DNA from: Halostagnicola kamekurae
GTDB taxonomy: Archaea; Halobacteriota; Halobacteria; Halobacteriales; Natrialbaceae
Reading direction: 5' to 3'
DNA: 64,000 nucleotides
Assembly: GCF_900116205.1 (NCBI RefSeq)
Contig: NZ_FOZS01000001.1
Coordinates: forward strand, 372,001-436,000
Made by a program: the position numbers and the translations under genes. This document shows positions 42,121 through 51,355 of the stretch, piece by piece; position 1 is the stretch's first letter; each line of letters starts with the position of its first letter. The notes under the pieces were generated by a model, which saw only the letters and a list, made by a program, of their open reading frames with translations, was not told the DNA's origin and did no database searches.

Positions 42121-44583
42121 TCAGTCGTCGTCAACCGGCTGTGCGGGCGGCGTCGCGAGCTCGGACTCCGCCGTCGCCTCGATGTCGAGTTCGGCGTCGG
42201 CCACCCACTCGAGGTCGCCCGCGTAGCGGAACGGCTCGTTGTCCCGCTCGGGATCGAGGACGGTCAGATCGCCGATCCAGCCGTTGTCGAGCAGTTCCCT
42301 GACGTCCTCGTGCTCGCGGAGGATCTCGGTCACGCGCTCGAGGGGCGCGTGGATCACCGCGGTCAGGCGCAGCGGCTGGTGGAACGGGCGCTCGTCGTCG
42401 CGCTTGAGCGACTGCAGCGGGAGCCCGGTCAGCAGGTCGCCGCCGTTGCCCTGGACGACGCCGACGTTGCCGACCGGGTTCTGGGTGACCTTCGAACCGC
42501 TGCCGTAGACGGCGTTGTCGACCGTCGCGAAGTAGTACTGGTTGTTGATCCACTGCGTGACGACGAGCGGACCCGTGAAGATCGCCTCGAGGGCGTCGCC
42601 GTCCGGATCGACCGACCAGTCGTAAGAGTGGAGGAATGCGCGCCCGTCGAGATCGCGGTCGGCGGTCAGTTCGCGTGGCCCGATGATGAACGAGGCGTTG
42701 CCGGCCAACCCCCACTCGGGACGGGCCTCCGCCCAGTCGGCCGCCTTGCGCTCGACCTCGTCGACGGCCCCGTCTTCGTCCTCGCCGGTGCGCTCGGCCG
42801 CCGCGCCGGCCCGGGCGCGGGCGAGGTCCTCGCGCAGGGAGGCGAGGTCCTCGCGGTGGCTCTCCGGCACACCGTCGTCGAACAGCGTTATCTCGTCGGT
42901 CGTCGTGTTGTGTTCGGCCGCGAGGAAGACGGTGTCCTCGGGGAGGTCGAACCCGCGCTCGCGGAGGGTCGCTTTGACATCGGGATCGTTACAGATCGCC
43001 GCGAGGACGCGGGCGTTCGGACCGCCGGGGTTGCCGGCGCAGGCCCCGCAGTCGAGACTCGAGTCGAAGGGGTTGTTGGTCGTCTCGCTGGCGTGGCCCG
43101 AGAAGACGACCAGCCGGGCGAACTCGGTCCAGCCCATGAGTTCGAAGGCGGTCTGCGCGTACTCGACTTTCTCTTCGTGGGTCATCCCCTGTGGGAGGTC
43201 GTGGTCGGCGTGATCGTGATCGTCGTACGCGTCGGATTCGATGGCGAGCGCGGCGATCTCGTGGCGGCTCGGAATGCGCTCCCCGATAGCGGACTCGAGC
43301 GTAGCGATCGTCGACGGCGACAGCGTCCGCGCGGTCATCGCCGAACCGTACGCGCTGCCGGCCCCCTCGACGAAGGTAAAGGCGGCGACGAGGTTCGATT
43401 TGAGAGTTTTGAAGTGTTTACGCGCGGCCGTGGCGAGTCCGGTCCAACGGTCGCGGGCGGCGGCCGACTCGGTGTCGACGGGCCGGTCGACGATCCGGTG
43501 TTCGGGCTCGACGATCGGCGGGCAGGCGTCGGTGTCGGCCGCGGCCTCGTAGCTGCGGTGGCGCATCGGGACGCCGAAAAAGCCCGCGTAGCCGTGGGTC
43601 TCGTAGGGACCTTGCGCCTCGATGTGGCGGCGGATCACCTCCGAGCGGGTGTCGATACAGAACACGAGCTGGGCGGACGGCCGGTCGCCGTTCCCGGTGT
43701 CGGCGGGATCGGTCACGGAATCGTCGATCCCCGCGAGGAGCCGCTCGCGGTAGCTCTTCTCCCAGGCGGTCAGCCAGATCTCGGGCAGCGGAACCTCGTC
43801 GGCGTCGTCGGCGTCGCCGTTAGTTCCGTCGGCGTCGATGTCGATCGGTGCGTCTAGCAAGTCGGAGAGGGTCAGCCGCACCGCGAGGTACTGCGCCAGC
43901 GTGATCGGGTACTGCTTCTGCCACGGGTCGGTGTCGTCGTCGGTCCGCTGCTTGATGAACCCGCTCCAGCCCGGCAGCGCCGCGAGGTGGGCCTCGAGGA
44001 TGTCGGCCCAGCGCTCTTCGGGGTACTCGCCGAGCGCCGACTCGAGGGCGTCGATCGCCGTCTCGGGGAGGTCGTCGGCGTCGGCGGGCCCGGGCACGTC
44101 GCCGTCGTGGGGAGCCACCGCGAGCCACGCCTGATAGAACCCGGCCTCGCGGTTGGGCATCTGCCACGTGGCCCGGCCCTCGTCGAGGAAGGCCGCGAGC
44201 CACTTCGAGAGGACCCGATCGACGGCCTCGGTCGCGTCATCGCGATCGGCGGTGTCACGGGCCGCTTCGGCGTCGGCCAGCTCCTCGAGCAGCGTCTCGG
44301 GATCGCGGTCGATCCCGTGGGCCGCGAGTTCCGCCCGGAGCGTGTCGGCGTCGATCCGACCCGATTCCCAGGCGCGACGGAAGACCGACGGACGGGGGTA
44401 GCCCCGGCCGCCGAACAGGTCCTCGGCCGCCGCGACGGCCCGGTGGAACGGCTCGTCCTCGAACCCCGAGAGGGGGTTGGCCGTGACGAACGAGTGCAGC
44501 GGCCAGACAGAGCCGATGGACTCGGCCGCGCGGTCGATGCTCTCCGCGATGCGACGGGTGTCGTCGGGTTCCTTACGCGTCAT
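42121..44583 (-). CDS. dabA: DabA, inorganic carbon uptake subunit (DUF2309)
   Basis: This 820-residue DUF2309 protein is the DabA half of the DAB inorganic-carbon accumulation complex. It has a beta-carbonic-anhydrase-like site: Cys and Asp in VFCIDTRSEV near 308-316, His in FSGHASET near 494-500 and Cys in SLDCGACAG near 511-519. It is peripheral to the membrane and would hydrate CO2 to bicarbonate, powered by an ion gradient through DabB. Its start overlaps the dabB stop by 11 nt, typical of this pair. In bacteria the complex is linked to autotrophy; its role in a halophile is open. Confidence 0.92.
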   Translation of the reverse strand: MTRKEPDDTRRIAESIDRAAESIGSVWPLHSFVTANPLSGFEDEPFHRAVAAAEDLFGGRGYPRPSVFRRAWESGRIDADTLRAELAAHGIDRDPETLLEELADAEAARDTADRDDATEAVDRVLSKWLAAFLDEGRATWQMPNREAGFYQAWLAVAPHDGDVPGPADADDLPETAIDALESALGEYPEERWADILEAHLAALPGWSGFIKQRTDDDTDPWQKQYPITLAQYLAVRLTLSDLLDAPIDIDADGTNGDADDADEVPLPEIWLTAWEKSYRERLLAGIDDSVTDPADTGNGDRPSAQLVFCIDTRSEVIRRHIEAQGPYETHGYAGFFGVPMRHRSYEAAADTDACPPIVEPEHRIVDRPVDTESAAARDRWTGLATAARKHFKTLKSNLVAAFTFVEGAGSAYGSAMTARTLSPSTIATLESAIGERIPSRHEIAALAIESDAYDDHDHADHDLPQGMTHEEKVEYAQTAFELMGWTEFARLVVFSGHASETTNNPFDSSLDCGACAGNPGGPNARVLAAICNDPDVKATLRERGFDLPEDTVFLAAEHNTTTDEITLFDDGVPESHREDLASLREDLARARAGAAAERTGEDEDGAVDEVERKAADWAEARPEWGLAGNASFIIGPRELTADRDLDGRAFLHSYDWSVDPDGDALEAIFTGPLVVTQWINNQYYFATVDNAVYGSGSKVTQNPVGNVGVVQGNGGDLLTGLPLQSLKRDDERPFHQPLRLTAVIHAPLERVTEILREHEDVRELLDNGWIGDLTVLDPERDNEPFRYAGDLEWVADAELDIEATAESELATPPAQPVDDD

Positions 44584-46069
44584 TGTATTCCTCCGTGTCG
44601 GTGAGGACGGTCGCCGGATCGGGTTGGGAGACGTTCAGCAAGGCGACGTAGAGGCGTTCGCTCGAACGATACCAGCCGAGTTCCGCGACGAGATACGCCC
44701 CGACGAACAGGGCCACGACGAGGTAGTGGACGGGAGTCATCTCGGTCGAGACGTGGGTCATCGGGACGCCCGAGAGCATCGACGAAACGGCGTTGAACGC
44801 GACGGCGTAGCCGCCGATGGCGGTCAGGACGATCAGCGGGACGCTGACGAACCGGACCGTCGTCGGCAGGGTCGAGCGCCGGAGGATGTCCCGAGCCGCG
44901 GTCAGCGTCGTCAGGACCACGACCAGCGTCAGGATCGTCCCGCTGTTCAGCGTCAGGCTCGTCGCCTTCCCCGTGAGGGCGCCGAACAGGACCCCGCCGC
45001 CGACGGCCGTCACGAGGCTGACGGCAACCCCGGGCAAGCCCAGTTGGGTGTGGCCCGCCTTCCCGGGGGCCGCGCGCTTGACGCCCGCCCCGGACGAGAG
45101 GAAAAGATACGCTTTGTAGAAGCCGTGCAGGATGAGGTGCGCGATCGCGGCGGCGAAAAAGCCCAGTCCGCACTGCAGTATCATAAAGCCCATCTGGGCG
45201 ATCGTCGAGCTACCGAGTTTGCGCTTGACGTCTGTCTGGACGAGGATCATCGCCTGCCCGAGCAGGGCGCTGACCGCGCCGACGAGGACGATCGCCGACA
45301 TGACGACGATCTCGGCGGCGACCACCGGAGCGAACCGGGTCAGCAGGACCCCGCCCGCGTTGACGAACCCGGCGTGCATCAGGGCCGACGCCGGCGTCGG
45401 CGCGGTCATCGACGACAGCAGCCAGCCGTGGAACGGCACCAGCGCCGACTGGATGATCGCGGCGAGGACGATCCCACCGGCGGCGACGAGGAGGGTCGTC
45501 TGGGAGACGGTCTCGAGTCCCGCAAGGATGCCGGTGACGGTGGTCGCGCCCGTCGCCCAAGAGAGGAGGGCTAGAGAGCCGGCCAGCACGGCGGTGCTTG
45601 CGAGGAAGTATCGACGGGCGAGGCGACCGGCGGCCTCGGCCTGTGGCCAGCCGCGAACGTGACCGATCAGGCCGGCCATGAGCAGCCCCATCGCCAGCCA
45701 CGCGACCACGAACAGCGCGACGTGGTTCGCCGCGGTCATCGTCATGACGGCGAGGGTAAAGCCGAATACGCAGCCGAAGAATCGCTCGATGTCGCGGTCG
45801 CCGGCCATGTAGCGCCGCGAGTAGCTGTGGACGATCCCGCTGAAGAACGCGACCACGACCCACATGACCGCGGTCAGCCCGTCGATCCGCAGGAGCGTCG
45901 AGAGTTCCCAGCCGGCTCCCCCTCGGATCGTCAGCGCGAGAACGCCGAGACTGGCCAGAAAGAGCGTCCAGACCGTCCAGGTCGACGCTCGAGGTACGGC
46001 CGAACTCGGCGGCGTCGGTTCGGGGCGCTGTGCGACGTCGTCGTCGATCGTTGCTGTGTCCTCGGTCAT
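44573..46069 (-). CDS. dabB: DabB, NuoL-like membrane subunit
   Basis: This 498-residue membrane protein has 13 or more helices and belongs to the proton-conducting NuoL/MrpA/DabB family. Characteristic pieces are HSYSRRYMAGD near 67, WLLSSMTAPTPASALMHAG near 220-238 and TDVKRKLGSSTIAQMGFM near 280-297. It is expected to couple cation flow to DabA. The dabA start lies inside its 3' end. GTTCGAAC and GTTCGAAT (46188-46208) lie about 120-140 bp upstream, and an Lrp-type gene precedes them on the same strand. Confidence 0.92.
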   Translation of the reverse strand: MTEDTATIDDDVAQRPEPTPPSSAVPRASTWTVWTLFLASLGVLALTIRGGAGWELSTLLRIDGLTAVMWVVVAFFSGIVHSYSRRYMAGDRDIERFFGCVFGFTLAVMTMTAANHVALFVVAWLAMGLLMAGLIGHVRGWPQAEAAGRLARRYFLASTAVLAGSLALLSWATGATTVTGILAGLETVSQTTLLVAAGGIVLAAIIQSALVPFHGWLLSSMTAPTPASALMHAGFVNAGGVLLTRFAPVVAAEIVVMSAIVLVGAVSALLGQAMILVQTDVKRKLGSSTIAQMGFMILQCGLGFFAAAIAHLILHGFYKAYLFLSSGAGVKRAAPGKAGHTQLGLPGVAVSLVTAVGGGVLFGALTGKATSLTLNSGTILTLVVVLTTLTAARDILRRSTLPTTVRFVSVPLIVLTAIGGYAVAFNAVSSMLSGVPMTHVSTEMTPVHYLVVALFVGAYLVAELGWYRSSERLYVALLNVSQPDPATVLTDTEEYNDA

Positions 46070-46342
46070 GTGTCAGGTGGCGACCAGCCCGCGATCAGCT
46101 TCCGACGTAACGTGTCGTTCGCGACAATATTTGCTCAACTGGTCGTCTCTACCCCATATGTGAACAGAGCGGTTGTTATAGTCTTCGGTTCGAACAATCC
46201 GTTCGAATTTCGGCAGTCAGAGTAACACAGTAGATAATTTCATACCGCTCGAGAGGCGAGAGAGCGCTGTATCCGACGAACGGGAAAACGATCGGCGTCT
46301 CGAACCGTCAGTGACTGGTTCCGGAGGACTGCGACCGCGATA

Positions 46343-46807
46343 TCAGCGGGAGGAGAATTCGTCGAACGAGGTTGACTTGTGGCTGCGAACGAGTACTTCG
46401 TCGGTGATCGTCAGCCCCATGTCCGCGATCTGCTGTGCGATCGGCGTGACGTCCCTGTCGTTCTCGACGACCACGGTCACGAGGAGGTTCTGCTCGCCCG
46501 TGATCAGCTCCTGCACGGAGACGATGCCCGAGATCGCGAGCAGGTCGTCGATATATGCCCCCCGGTCGGGGATCGGTGCCGTACAGAAAAGCAGCATCCG
46601 GATCGGATAGCCGGATTTCGTGTAATCGATGTTGGCGCTGTAGCCTTTGATAACGCCATCCGACTCCAGTCGCTGAATGCGCTTGCGGACCGTACTCGAG
46701 GAGGCGTCGGTCCGGTCGGCGATCTCGCTCGAGGAGAGGTTCCGCGCCTCCTCCTGTAACGCGTAGAGGATCTCCCGGTCGATCGCGTCCAGCTCGTGCT
46801 CCGCCAT
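46343..46807 (-). CDS. Lrp/AsnC family transcriptional regulator
   Basis: This 154-residue protein has an N-terminal helix-turn-helix (about 5-55; LDAIDREILYALQEEAR, then SSSTVRKRIQRLE) and a C-terminal RAM/AsnC ligand-binding domain (about 70-145). It lies just upstream of dabB in the same direction, so a role in dab control is possible but not shown. Its own promoter would lie beyond 46807. Confidence 0.88.
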   Translation of the reverse strand: MAEHELDAIDREILYALQEEARNLSSSEIADRTDASSSTVRKRIQRLESDGVIKGYSANIDYTKSGYPIRMLLFCTAPIPDRGAYIDDLLAISGIVSVQELITGEQNLLVTVVVENDRDVTPIAQQIADMGLTITDEVLVRSHKSTSFDEFSSR

Positions 46808-46890
46808 ACGCGTTCGTTGCCGCGGCGGCTATAAGGTACTTCGGCTCCGGAGTGCTCGAATACTTATATGGGGAGCCGGAAGGGACGGGT

Positions 46891-47109
46891 ATGCGCGAAC
46901 GTCTCGGGTCCGATATGCGGTTTTACTACGCGGTCGGCGCACTCGTCATCCTCTTTTTCGTGATCGCGATCCTCGTCGTGACGACGGTCAACTCGATCGG
47001 ATTCGGTAGCCGGGGCTTTTTCGGCTTCCTCGTCGGATTCGGGTTCTTCATGCTCGTCTTTTTCGTCTCGGCCGCGATCCACAAACTCGAGGATCTCGAG
47101 GACGTCTGA
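46891..47109 (+). CDS. Small two-helix membrane protein
   Basis: This 72-residue protein has a basic start (MRERLGSDMRFYY) and two hydrophobic helices (about 12-34 and 41-62) joined by a Phe/Gly-rich loop. It ends LEDLEDV. TATA (ACTTATATG, 46862-46870) lies about 25 nt before the ATG at 46891, so the transcript is nearly leaderless. Function unknown. Confidence 0.7.
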   Translation: MRERLGSDMRFYYAVGALVILFFVIAILVVTTVNSIGFGSRGFFGFLVGFGFFMLVFFVSAAIHKLEDLEDV

Positions 47110-47190
47110 GCGCTACGCGCACGAATTCCCCCTGTCTGGGCCCCGAATCGACGTCTCTCGATAGAGCGGGTGTTCCGGAAGGGTTATCAG

Positions 47191-47209
47191 TGTACACCTC
47201 CTCTGTACA
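47191..47209 (+). promoter_or_regulatory. TGTACA repeats in cspA promoter
   Basis: Two TGTACA palindromes (47191-47196 and 47204-47209, 13 bp apart) lie between the TATA-like GGTTATCAG (about 47182-47190) and the cspA ATG at 47216. They look like paired operator sites or a leader element. Confidence 0.4.
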
Positions 47210-47215
47210 AAAGCA

Positions 47216-47410
47216 ATGGCGAAAGGAACGGTTGATTTCTTCAACGACACAGGCGGTTACGGATTCATCGAAACTGAGGACGCGGACGACGACGTGTTCT
47301 TCCACATGGAAGACATCGGCGGCCCGGATCTCGAAGAAGGACAGGACCTCGAGTTCGACATCGAGCAGGCCCCCAAGGGCCCGCGCGCGACGAACGTCGA
47401 GCGCCTGTAA
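47216..47410 (+). CDS. cspA: CspA-type cold shock domain protein
   Basis: This 64-residue OB-fold protein has both RNA-binding motifs: GYGFIET near 14-20 (RNP1-like) and DVFFHMEDI near 26-34 (RNP2-like). It binds single-stranded nucleic acid and is expected to help RNA folding or transcription. It is highly acidic, as expected of a halophile. It is a single gene with a short leader. Confidence 0.93.
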   Translation: MAKGTVDFFNDTGGYGFIETEDADDDVFFHMEDIGGPDLEEGQDLEFDIEQAPKGPRATNVERL

Positions 47411-47633
47411 GGCGAATTCGCTGAGGTATCGGCATTTCAAAGCAGTATTTTACAGACCGGCCAGCGGAGCCGCCGTCGTTTCGGTCGCCGGTCACGCGCG
47501 AGATTTAATGCAGATCCAGCCGATTTTCGAATCGTTGATCGTCCGTAAGGGACGGCGCTGTCGGTGTGGCGTATACATTGGGCCGTCACCGATCGGTTAT
47601 TTCTGTGACCTCGTGTAACGTCGATACCGGGAC

Positions 47634-49175
47634 GTGAACGTCTTACTAATTCTGGGCCATCCGCGAACCGACAGCTTCTGCGGAGCGGTGGCTCGAGCCT
47701 ACCGGGCGGGTGCTCGTGATGCGGGCGTGAACGTTCGAGAGATCGCCGTCGCCGATCTGGAGTTCGATCCGGACGTCCACGTCGAGTCTCCGAGCGATCA
47801 ACCGCTCGAGGCGGATTTGGCCGACGCCCAGCGTCGGATCGAGTGGGCGGACCATCTCGCCCTCGTCTACCCGAACTGGTGGGCCACGATGCCAGCGCGG
47901 CTCAAAGGCTTCTTCGACCGGGTGTTTACGTCCGGGTTCGCGTTCTCGTTCTACGACGAGGGGGAAGGGGCTGGCCACGAACCGCTGTTGGACGGAACGA
48001 CGGCCGAACTCATCGTGACAATGGACATGCCCGCGTGGGTCTACCGCTGGATCTACCGCCAGCCGGGAACTAACGCTGTCAAACGCGCAACGCTCGGATT
48101 CGCCGGGATTCGAACCACGCGAGTGACGAACCTCGGCCCGATCGATGACTCTACGCCCGACCAGCGAGAGGCGTGGCTCGAGGACGTGCGGGAACTCGGT
48201 CGGAGCCTGGCTACAGGACCGGAGTCGCGGTCGACTCGAGCGAAACGAACGCTGAAAACGTGGCTGAAAGCCCTTCGGCTGCAGTTCTACCCGATGGCGT
48301 GGGCCGCGTACACGATCGGTGCACTGGCCGCTGTCGGATCGGGCGATGTCTTCGCGACCAGGGTGTTCTGGATCGGCTTTGGCTTCCTGTTTTTCCTCGA
48401 GGCGACCACCGTGTTGAGCAACGAGTACGCCGATTACGATACCGACCGAGAGAATACGTTCGCCGGCCCGTTCACCGGCGGCTCTCGTGTCTTAGTCGAC
48501 GACGAACTGTCGTTCGAGCAGCTTCGTCGCGGTATCGGCGTTACGGGAGTACTCACGGCGGTTTTCGGACTCGGTCTCGCGCTCGCGACGATCGGAACCG
48601 GCTCGGTCCACACGGTCGCGGTCGCGATGGCGGTGCTAACAGCGTTGGCCCTCGGGTACACGATACCGCCGCTGAAACTAGCCTACCGGACGCTCGGTGA
48701 GTTAGACGTCGCGGTCACCCACAGTATCGGCGTCCTGTTGCTCGGTTTCGTCGCGCTGGGCGGTTCGTGGCACGATCCACTCCCGTGGCTGCTCGGGGTA
48801 CCGTTCTTGCTGTCTATCATCCCCTCGATCACGCTGGCGGGCGTCCCCGATTACGAGGCCGATCGGGCCGCGGACAAACGGACGATCGCTGTCAGGTTCG
48901 GGATCGACGGCGCCGTCGTCGTCGCCGTCGCGACGACGCTGGCGGCTGCGCTGACTGGGACCCTCTGGCAGCTCGTCAGCGTGGTTCCCGGCGCGTACAG
49001 CCCGATCATCTACGGGAGCATTCTCCATGCCGCCCTGTTGGGTTGGCTGCTCTGGGATCGGGTGTGGAAGCGAACGCAAACGGGATCGCTACCGGGTCAG
49101 ATCAACACGGTGATGGCTGTCGCGCTGGCCTACATCGGCTGGTTCGCCATCGTTCCGTTGGTCGGACTCTTGTAG
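47634..49175 (+). CDS. Flavodoxin-fold quinone reductase fused to UbiA prenyltransferase
   Basis: This 513-residue chain joins two enzymes. Residues 1-195 form an NQO1/modulator-of-drug-activity flavodoxin-like domain (ILGHPRTDSFCGAV, VYPNWWATMPARLKGF). Residues 215-513 form a UbiA family membrane prenyltransferase with about eight helices and the Asp-rich motifs NEYADYDTDRE near 262 and PDYEADRAADKRT near 405. The fusion implies handling of a prenylated quinone: reduction and prenylation in one protein. The start is a GTG at 47634; GGTTATTTC near 47595-47603 is a TATA candidate. Confidence 0.85.
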   Translation: MNVLLILGHPRTDSFCGAVARAYRAGARDAGVNVREIAVADLEFDPDVHVESPSDQPLEADLADAQRRIEWADHLALVYPNWWATMPARLKGFFDRVFTSGFAFSFYDEGEGAGHEPLLDGTTAELIVTMDMPAWVYRWIYRQPGTNAVKRATLGFAGIRTTRVTNLGPIDDSTPDQREAWLEDVRELGRSLATGPESRSTRAKRTLKTWLKALRLQFYPMAWAAYTIGALAAVGSGDVFATRVFWIGFGFLFFLEATTVLSNEYADYDTDRENTFAGPFTGGSRVLVDDELSFEQLRRGIGVTGVLTAVFGLGLALATIGTGSVHTVAVAMAVLTALALGYTIPPLKLAYRTLGELDVAVTHSIGVLLLGFVALGGSWHDPLPWLLGVPFLLSIIPSITLAGVPDYEADRAADKRTIAVRFGIDGAVVVAVATTLAAALTGTLWQLVSVVPGAYSPIIYGSILHAALLGWLLWDRVWKRTQTGSLPGQINTVMAVALAYIGWFAIVPLVGLL

Positions 49176-49270
49176 CTCGTATCGGCTTCGCGAAATCGCT
49201 TCTGGGGCACGCAAACCTCGTCGAACGCGAGTCCGAATCGCTCAAGTACGTCACCGTCTTATCAGCGGTC

Positions 49271-51325
49271 GTGTCGAAGCAGGTCCAGGACGTCGAGACG
49301 ATATTTTGCCACGAGGTGGGATCGGAGTATCTCGTCGTGGTCAGCCGGGACGGAAAGCGACTATTCCGCGCGAAACTGGGCCTCTCGGAAACGAACGCGG
49401 GGCCGCGACCTGCCAAATTCAGGCTCAAGCGGGGCTCGAGCGAAGAGCCCCGCCAGCCCGACGAGTTCGTCGAACTCGCTCGTCGAGCCGAGCGGATCCG
49501 GATCTCCGAGCAGACCTCTTCCTCGGGCCGACGAGAACTGAAGGAGATGCTCGACGGCTATCAGCTCGAGGCGAAAGTCGTCCGGACCTGCCGGTACTGC
49601 GCGTCGGCCGGCCGCTACTCGCCGATCACGACGGAGACGGCGATCAAGGACGACCGCGACTGGATCTGTACCGACTGTGCCAGCAAGGAACTCGAGCGCC
49701 AGCTTTCCCACGTCGGGGGCCTCACGGGCGCGGCCAAAGACCGCCTCGAGGAGCTCATGCACGAGGTCCAGGACCTAGAGCGTATCGTCAATCTGCTCAA
49801 AGGGCAGCTCGATCCTGACCTGACGAAGTTCGATACGATCTCCTCGACCACCGACGAGGTCGACCCCGTCCGCGTCGATTCGCTCGACCTCCACCCGGAC
49901 CTGCAGGGCCTGCTCGAGAGCCGATTCGAGACGCTGTTGCCGGTCCAGAGCCTGTCGGTCGATCACGGCCTCCTCTCTGGCGACGACCAGCTCGTCGTTT
50001 CGGCGACGGCGACCGGCAAGACGCTCGTCGGCGAGATGACGGGGATCGATCGCGTCCTCGAGGGCGAGGGGAAAATGCTGTTTCTGGTGCCGCTGGTCGC
50101 GCTCGCGAACCAGAAGTACGAGGACTTCAAAGACGAGTACGGCGATCTCGTCGACGTGAGCATCCGCGTCGGCGCGAGTCGGGTGGCGGACTCGGGCAAC
50201 CAGTTCGATCCGAACGCCGACGTCATCGTCGGCACCTACGAGGGGATCGACCACGCCCTGCGGACGGGCAAGGACATGGGCGACATCGGTACCGTCGTCA
50301 TCGACGAGGTCCACACGCTCAAAGAGGAGGGACGAGGGCACCGACTCGACGGGCTCATCTCCCGGCTCAAGTACACCTGCGAACAGCGTGCGGCGGATCG
50401 CGAATCATACGGCGGCGCCCAGTGGGTCTACCTCTCCGCGACGGTCGGCAACCCCGAACAGCTCGCGGCCACCCTCGAGGCGAAGTGCATCGAGTTCGAG
50501 GAGCGACCGATCCCCATCGAACGCCACGTCACCTTCGCCGACGGGCAGGAGAAAGTCGGCGTCGAGAACAAACTCGTCAGACGCGAGTTCGACACCGAGT
50601 CCTCGAAGGGGTATCGCGGCCAGACGATCATCTTTACCAACTCCCGGCGGCGCTGTCACGAGATTTCCCGAAAGCTCGAGTACTCCTCGGCCCCCTACCA
50701 CGCGGGGTTGGATTACGGCCGGCGCAAGCGCGTCGAACGGCAGTTCGCCGATCAGGACCTCGCCGCGGTCGTCACAACCGCTGCGCTCGCGGCCGGCGTC
50801 GACTTCCCCGCCTCGCAGGTCGTCTTCGACTCGCTGGCGATGGGCATCGAGTGGCTCTCGGTCCAGGAGTTCCACCAGATGCTCGGGCGAGCGGGCCGGC
50901 CGGACTACCACGATTCGGGGACGGTCTACGTCCTCGTCGAACCGGACTGTGCGTACCACAACTCGATGGAGATGACCGAGGACGAAGTCGCGTTCAAACT
51001 CCTGAAAGGCGAGATGGAGTCCGTGATGACCCACTACGACGAGGCGGCGGCCATCGAGGAGACCCTGGCCAACGTCACGGTCGGCGGTCGGGCGGCAAAG
51101 CGACTCAACGATCGAATGCTCGGCGAAGTGCCGACCAAACACGCCCTCGGCAAACTCCTCGAGTACGACTTCATCGACGGCTTCGAGCCGACGCCGCTCG
51201 GACGGGTCATCACCGAGCACTTTCTCGACCCGAGCCAGGCGTTCTCGATCCTCGATGGAATCAGGAAAGACGATCACCCCTACGATCTGATCGCAGAGCT
51301 CGAGCTCCGCGACACGGAGCTGTGA
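49271..51325 (+). CDS. Ski2/Hel308-like DEVH-box helicase with zinc ribbon
   Basis: This roughly 684-residue superfamily 2 helicase has an N-terminal domain (about 1-105) and a zinc ribbon (CRYC near 107 and CTDC near 134). The helicase core carries Walker A SATATGKTL near 245, DEVH (VVIDEVHTL) near 345, SATVGNP near 390 and the arginine motif QMLGRAGRPDY near 538. The GTG at 49271 (VSKQVQDVETIF) is the most likely start; the frame is open upstream but overlaps the previous gene in another phase. It probably acts in DNA repair or RNA decay. Confidence 0.82.
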   Translation: MSKQVQDVETIFCHEVGSEYLVVVSRDGKRLFRAKLGLSETNAGPRPAKFRLKRGSSEEPRQPDEFVELARRAERIRISEQTSSSGRRELKEMLDGYQLEAKVVRTCRYCASAGRYSPITTETAIKDDRDWICTDCASKELERQLSHVGGLTGAAKDRLEELMHEVQDLERIVNLLKGQLDPDLTKFDTISSTTDEVDPVRVDSLDLHPDLQGLLESRFETLLPVQSLSVDHGLLSGDDQLVVSATATGKTLVGEMTGIDRVLEGEGKMLFLVPLVALANQKYEDFKDEYGDLVDVSIRVGASRVADSGNQFDPNADVIVGTYEGIDHALRTGKDMGDIGTVVIDEVHTLKEEGRGHRLDGLISRLKYTCEQRAADRESYGGAQWVYLSATVGNPEQLAATLEAKCIEFEERPIPIERHVTFADGQEKVGVENKLVRREFDTESSKGYRGQTIIFTNSRRRCHEISRKLEYSSAPYHAGLDYGRRKRVERQFADQDLAAVVTTAALAAGVDFPASQVVFDSLAMGIEWLSVQEFHQMLGRAGRPDYHDSGTVYVLVEPDCAYHNSMEMTEDEVAFKLLKGEMESVMTHYDEAAAIEETLANVTVGGRAAKRLNDRMLGEVPTKHALGKLLEYDFIDGFEPTPLGRVITEHFLDPSQAFSILDGIRKDDHPYDLIAELELRDTEL

Positions 51326-51355
51326 GAAGGGATCTGTACTACAGTTGAACCGCTC

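Noticed and set aside
42310-43857. 515-codon plus-strand ORF opposite dabA
   Set aside because: It is the antisense frame of dabA, whose motifs and length are conclusive; GC-rich haloarchaeal genes leave long open frames on the other strand.
48767-49270. Longer start of the helicase back into the UbiA-fusion gene
   Set aside because: The added residues are Arg-rich out-of-frame translation of the previous gene; conserved sequence starts near 49271.
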